Shown here: one piece after another, positions 49,822 through 53,860 of the stretch | How the letters are laid out: each line of letters begins with the position of its first letter | Position numbering within the stretch: position 1 is the stretch's first letter | Assembly (NCBI GenBank): GCA_030374735.1 | Contig: JASCIV010000073.1 | Span: 1 to 53,860 of the forward strand | DNA: 53,860 bases | Source of the DNA: Gracilaria caudata | Lineage: Eukaryota; Rhodophyta; Florideophyceae; Gracilariales; Gracilariaceae | Reading direction: 5' to 3' | Made by a program: the position numbers and the translations under genes | The notes under the pieces: model-generated | What the model saw: only the letters and a program-made list of their open reading frames with translations | What the model was told of the DNA's origin: nothing | Database searches by the model: none

Positions 49822-52800
49822 TCACCTGGGTGCGGCGATTTCGTTCAGAACCGCGACCAGGGCGTTGTATCCGGGCACATTAAATTCGAGTAATGCTGCG
49901 ACATATGGTTCAAAGAGCTCATCATGTCCCCGCAATACCATTCGCAACACCGATATGTCCAGTAGCAATGTCGCGCAACACAATATTATGTCTGGCGCCC
50001 TCGCTATTCTCCCAACCGTCATTAAATAGTTAAGTTCCTGCCCGCATAGTTGCTTCGCTTTAGCTCGAATGCTTACCAACATCTCACTGTCGTAACAAGC
50101 CGGAGGCGGCGGAAGCTGAGACCCAAACGCACTTTGGGCGCCAGAATCCATAAAGTTAGCCTTCACCTCTTCTGTATCTGACGCGTCCTGATCCGGCTTG
50201 TCGACGTCAAGCTTCATTGCCCTCGCTATTTTCGTGAATTCAGACAGCTTCCTGAGATCGTCCTCGGAAGCCCCACGATTTCGTGGAGTGTCGGCATCTT
50301 CGTTGAACACCCGCATCGCTTTCCGTACGTCTTGCATATCAGGTTCAGGGAATTGGAATTGCCGGTGTAATGTCAAAATTGTGGACCCGAAGTCCCTCAC
50401 AAACGGGCGGCTGGCATTCTTTCCTTTCAGCTCACGTCTCAACCATTCCGCAAGTGGGAAATCCATCCTCACCGAAAGCGCGGCCAGGTTCCTTAAATCC
50501 ATCTTATTCAACAGCAATCTCGCATGATTCAACACTGCTAAATCCACAGCAGGGATTCTATTCTTCTGTTTTCTTGATGAGTGATTCAAAGTTATGCTAC
50601 TCAAAGCATCACCTTTTGGAGACCCTGTCGCTTCGGTAATCCAAGAAACGTCTTCATTTGTTCTTAACTGCGAAGAATTGAGCATTCCAGCGCGATCTGC
50701 CTTCCCAAGAAAATCGGCTAGATCAGCAGCTAGTTCCAACTCACCCCTTTCCAGCGCTGCTTCCACCAATCGCAAAGAGTGCGGAGTCGACGAAATAAAA
50801 CCCCACATGTCCTGTAGAATGATTAGCAAGCAGGCGGCCGTCCGCAATCTTCCAGACACAAAGCACTGTTCAAGAAGTGCCGCAGGCTCTCCAGCGAGTG
50901 AGAACAGCAACGGCCATCTTCTGGAATCAAGCTTCCGTGCACATCTTACAACTATGTCTTCATACTCTCCAAAGTACCGCAAAAGTCGAATGACACGGGG
51001 AAACAACTCGCTGCCAGCTTTCTTTCGACGAGGCGACTCTGGATACGCCTGAGGCATGCTCTTGGACTTCAGGGGCGGGGTACTGCCACCGTCCCGTGCA
51101 GAAATGGATTTGTTCTCAGAGGTGATATAGCTGTTATCACCGTTCACTGTAACACGCTCGTCATCTTCGTGTTCAAGGACGGCCTCATACAGCAACCATT
51201 CCAAAGAGTCGATAAATTGCGGCTGCGGTACGCATTTCAATGCGACCTGAAGTGCAATTCTCTCGTCGCTCTTCGGCTTCATCAGCAAGTGGCGCAGCAA
51301 TGTATGCAGGATTGGTTGCCGCTTGATTTGAATCACATAACTCGGAAGGGGACCACTGTCCAACTCAATGTTGTGCATGACAAGCCCCTGTGTCGCCCCA
51401 AGCAGCATACCATATTGCGAAATAATTGACAACGGATACACTTCCGGGTCGAGCTCAAACCATTGCTCAACTTCAACACCCTTCCTCCTTGTTATGTACG
51501 GTAATAACGATGGATCCAAAGGAAGATCCTCGTCAAAATCGTCCTTCCTTGCAATCCCATCATGAAAGCACACGTGGATTCCGTCGTCTCCATAGGCCCA
51601 CCACACCGGGCGATGTGACGTGATGTCAAATGGCGTGCAATCAACTGGAGTGTACCAGAACCGCTCAACGTATCTCAGAAGAGCAGTAGATACCATGCTC
51701 TCGGTGTCGAGCAAAATAAGCGAACCCGTGCTGCGCAGAAGCATGATGTGCTTTGGTACTGGAGGTTCCTTGGAATCGCCCTCGCCCATCATCACAGCTG
51801 ACAGGGGTGGGAATATTCTCGCTTCACTGATACCGCCCCCTGGAGCCGGTGGTGAAACCCCTGGAATATCCTTCTGCGCACTGGAATCCACCTTGGTCTG
51901 CTTATCTTGTTGATACAGAGGAACCATTTCGCGCGTTGGAAGAAACAATCGGTAAACCTCCCTGATACCGATTCGACTCTTATTTGTCTGTTCCGTAACT
52001 TTGTACATGAGCACCTGAGCATCCTCACAAATTACAAGCAGATACCCATCACTGCGAACATCAGTGAGCACCGGTCTGGAAGGCAGGTCTCGTTGCGCTT
52101 GCAATGCGCTCCCATCGAGTTGATCTCTTGCGTAGAACAAAAGCTCAAAGCGACTGGGCGTGCTCAATGTTGCTCTTCCTGTTGCTGGAATCTCGTTTCC
52201 AACTACCAGCGTTCTCCCTAACCACGCCAATGCACAGCAACGTATCCGTCTGTCTTGTTGCAAATCACCAAATACTCTCCACCTCTGCATCTTGATATGG
52301 CATATAGCCACTCCATGTTCACCTGCTACGGCAATATACGAAGAATCTGCGTTGACGGCAATGCATGTTGGAGGCCAGTTTCGCCAAAGGTAATCGCTCG
52401 GAATGATTAAATGCTGCCATGCGAACAGATCGTTCGACGCCTTCCCACTATCTTCATGGTCACCGCTCGTGCTTTCGTCTGCATTCCAGAGCATCATAAT
52501 TCTGTCTGAACCGTACATGGCAAGCCTTGACGCGGTGCTATGGTACGACGCGCCACCAGGCGTGGCTTTGTAAAAGGTAAACTCCATGAAATGACATTCT
52601 CTCAGAACCGCCTCTGAAGTATCGATAACGCGAGGGGTAGCCCAGAGAAAAAGCCCCTTTGGACCCCAGCACGCTGCCAAAACGCCATTCTCCATGGGTG
52701 ACGAATGAGACCGCAGATCCTTCCCCAAAAGCGCCGGTGTTGTCGGTAGTGTACCGCCAACCTGAGGAAGAGTCCACATAAGTCTACATCCGGATACCGA

Positions 52801-53841
52801 CCACACAGCCAAACCCTGTTTCTCCCACCCAACCAACAGAGCATATCCGTCCTCAGTCCAACGTAGCACATGAGCTGCGCCAACATCAGTAGGCTCAAAG
52901 TACCAATTGGAAAGAGAAAGTTTTCGCATTATCGGACAGTGATCGCCAGCGGGGACACCTATATAGTACTGCTCCACATCGCCCGACGCCAGTCCCACCG
53001 TAGCCAACATACGCTTCGGTTCAAGAGCGACAGCCACTGCGTTATCAGATCTGAGCCATCTGCCATCTATCGCAGATGGTCTCGTGAAACCGTTTGAATG
53101 CAGAGCTAGCAAAAGAGCAGGACCGGCACCAAGCACGAGCGCCAAATACCCAAGCTCTGCGTTGTAACACATATCTCGAATGCCACCTGCATCATCGCGA
53201 TCGCTTGCGCTATGAATGGTGTCGATAATTGGATGTGCATGCGGCGAATCGGGATTGGCGACGCCCATCTTGGCGAGCGCATCGTTATTGCGCAATAATT
53301 CAGGCACATGGGCGCGCCACAACATATCAGCATCCCATGCAATGCAGGTGATGGTGGCAGAAGATGTGCCCACCAGAGCGCCAGCCGGGGTGGCAGTCAT
53401 AGCTGTGACGCGCGTTGATCCATGTGCAACTCGCAATTCTGCTTCACGACGGATATGAAGCGGATGCAACGGGGCAGGTTCTGACATTTGATCTGCATTA
53501 GTCTCGAAATGCAGCAACGAGCGCGACGGGTGCGGGCGCACAGAAAATAACAGCAACAAACCACTGGCGAGCGCCGCTATGACACAAGACGAATCGGGCG
53601 ACCAGACAGCGGAAATAAAGGGCCCCTCATCATCCACAACGCGACTAGAAAGCAGGAAACGGGCGAGAAGAACTCGATGTTGTTGCGCACTCCATAGGTA
53701 CAGCCCGTACTCCGTGAGTGAGAGCACGTAACGAGAGGAGGGGTCGAGCTGGACGTGGCGGACGGAGGAGGGCGGTTGGGGGGGTACAGCGGTAGGCGGG
53801 AGCACGTAGGACTTGGGGTGCCCGGTAACGAAGTAGCCCAT
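49822..53841 (-). CDS. RIC1: RIC1, subunit of the Ric1-Rgp1 Rab6 GEF
   Basis: The 1339-residue peripheral Golgi protein activates Rab6 together with Rgp1. It starts at the first ATG with MGYFVTGHPKSYVLP, the family N-terminus. A WD40-like beta-propeller half follows (FISAVWSPDSSCVIAALASG, YNAELGYLALVLGAGPALL, SYIAVAGEHGVAICH, CALAWLGRTLVVGNE). The C-terminal RIC1 domain is helical (LHTLLRHLLMKPKSDER, YFGEYEDIVVRCARKLDS, WPLLFSLAGEPAALLEQC, RTAACLLIILQDMWGF, SLRLVEAALERGELELAADL), which is the diagnostic part. Length matches the family (1056 in yeast, about 1420 in human). The gene is complete; only 19 bp of 5' flank remain in the window. Confidence 0.96.
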   Translation of the reverse strand: MGYFVTGHPKSYVLPPTAVPPQPPSSVRHVQLDPSSRYVLSLTEYGLYLWSAQQHRVLLARFLLSSRVVDDEGPFISAVWSPDSSCVIAALASGLLLLFSVRPHPSRSLLHFETNADQMSEPAPLHPLHIRREAELRVAHGSTRVTAMTATPAGALVGTSSATITCIAWDADMLWRAHVPELLRNNDALAKMGVANPDSPHAHPIIDTIHSASDRDDAGGIRDMCYNAELGYLALVLGAGPALLLALHSNGFTRPSAIDGRWLRSDNAVAVALEPKRMLATVGLASGDVEQYYIGVPAGDHCPIMRKLSLSNWYFEPTDVGAAHVLRWTEDGYALLVGWEKQGLAVWSVSGCRLMWTLPQVGGTLPTTPALLGKDLRSHSSPMENGVLAACWGPKGLFLWATPRVIDTSEAVLRECHFMEFTFYKATPGGASYHSTASRLAMYGSDRIMMLWNADESTSGDHEDSGKASNDLFAWQHLIIPSDYLWRNWPPTCIAVNADSSYIAVAGEHGVAICHIKMQRWRVFGDLQQDRRIRCCALAWLGRTLVVGNEIPATGRATLSTPSRFELLFYARDQLDGSALQAQRDLPSRPVLTDVRSDGYLLVICEDAQVLMYKVTEQTNKSRIGIREVYRLFLPTREMVPLYQQDKQTKVDSSAQKDIPGVSPPAPGGGISEARIFPPLSAVMMGEGDSKEPPVPKHIMLLRSTGSLILLDTESMVSTALLRYVERFWYTPVDCTPFDITSHRPVWWAYGDDGIHVCFHDGIARKDDFDEDLPLDPSLLPYITRRKGVEVEQWFELDPEVYPLSIISQYGMLLGATQGLVMHNIELDSGPLPSYVIQIKRQPILHTLLRHLLMKPKSDERIALQVALKCVPQPQFIDSLEWLLYEAVLEHEDDERVTVNGDNSYITSENKSISARDGGSTPPLKSKSMPQAYPESPRRKKAGSELFPRVIRLLRYFGEYEDIVVRCARKLDSRRWPLLFSLAGEPAALLEQCFVSGRLRTAACLLIILQDMWGFISSTPHSLRLVEAALERGELELAADLADFLGKADRAGMLNSSQLRTNEDVSWITEATGSPKGDALSSITLNHSSRKQKNRIPAVDLAVLNHARLLLNKMDLRNLAALSVRMDFPLAEWLRRELKGKNASRPFVRDFGSTILTLHRQFQFPEPDMQDVRKAMRVFNEDADTPRNRGASEDDLRKLSEFTKIARAMKLDVDKPDQDASDTEEVKANFMDSGAQSAFGSQLPPPPACYDSEMLVSIRAKAKQLCGQELNYLMTVGRIARAPDIILCCATLLLDISVLRMVLRGHDELFEPYVAALLEFNVPGYNALVAVLNEIAAPR

Positions 53842-53860
53842 GACGCGGGCGGCGGGGACG

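Noticed and set aside
1..53860. CRISPR array, bacterial operon or prophage
   Set aside because: No regularly spaced repeats with spacers and no prokaryotic gene organisation; the gene content and introns are eukaryotic.

Overview
The window is a compact eukaryotic nuclear segment from a photosynthetic organism, most likely a unicellular alga. The nuclear character comes from spliceosomal introns (GT..AG, 67-140 nt), eukaryote-specific complexes (exocyst, Sm core, PRC2, tubulin cofactors, Ric1) and a nuclear-type intronless tRNA-Leu. A plastid is implied by a lumen-type precursor with a twin-arginine signal and by a second protein with a plastid-transit-like N-terminus that carries Phe near its start, as known for red algal and glaucophyte transit peptides. 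Gene density (28 protein genes in about 54 kb) and rarity of introns fit a small red algal genome such as the Porphyridium type, but this is inference and not proven.

Layout, left to right: positions 1-4400 are extremely GC-rich with simple repeats and hold a DHHC palmitoyltransferase (-) and the exocyst subunit Sec5 (+). Then come tRNA-Leu(UAG), a START/SRPBCC-like protein (-), a 2.2 kb gene-poor stretch and a fucosyltransferase-like type II membrane protein (+). Next are an orphan coiled-coil protein (-), tubulin cofactor D (-, spliced), GID8 (+, spliced), a plastid protein (-), cytosolic prolyl-tRNA synthetase (+) and a GFA-fold protein (+). They are followed by an orphan Q/P-rich protein (-), an RNase H-fold/zinc-finger fusion (-), FANCL (+), FAD synthase (-), MYG1 (+), NAT9 (-), NOM1/Sgd1 (-), KRI1 (+) and a monoglyceride lipase-like hydrolase (-). 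Then a SUZ12-type PRC2 subunit (+, spliced), SmD3 (-, spliced), a four-exon orphan membrane protein (+), a KxDL protein (-, spliced), COX5b (+), a PsbQ-like lumen protein (-), aspartyl aminopeptidase (+), an F-box-like LRR protein (+) and RIC1 (-).

The genes are housekeeping and do not form an operon or island. The striking organisation is polarity: strands alternate almost perfectly, giving 11 head-to-head pairs with mostly 340-1100 bp between start codons, and tail-to-tail pairs as close as 21 bp. The most unusual items are the RNase H-fold/His-rich/zinc-finger fusion, a very short SUZ12 homologue, three strong foldback structures (24957-25038, 35910-36093, 39823-39877), and a small four-exon orphan whose introns all begin GTACGT.
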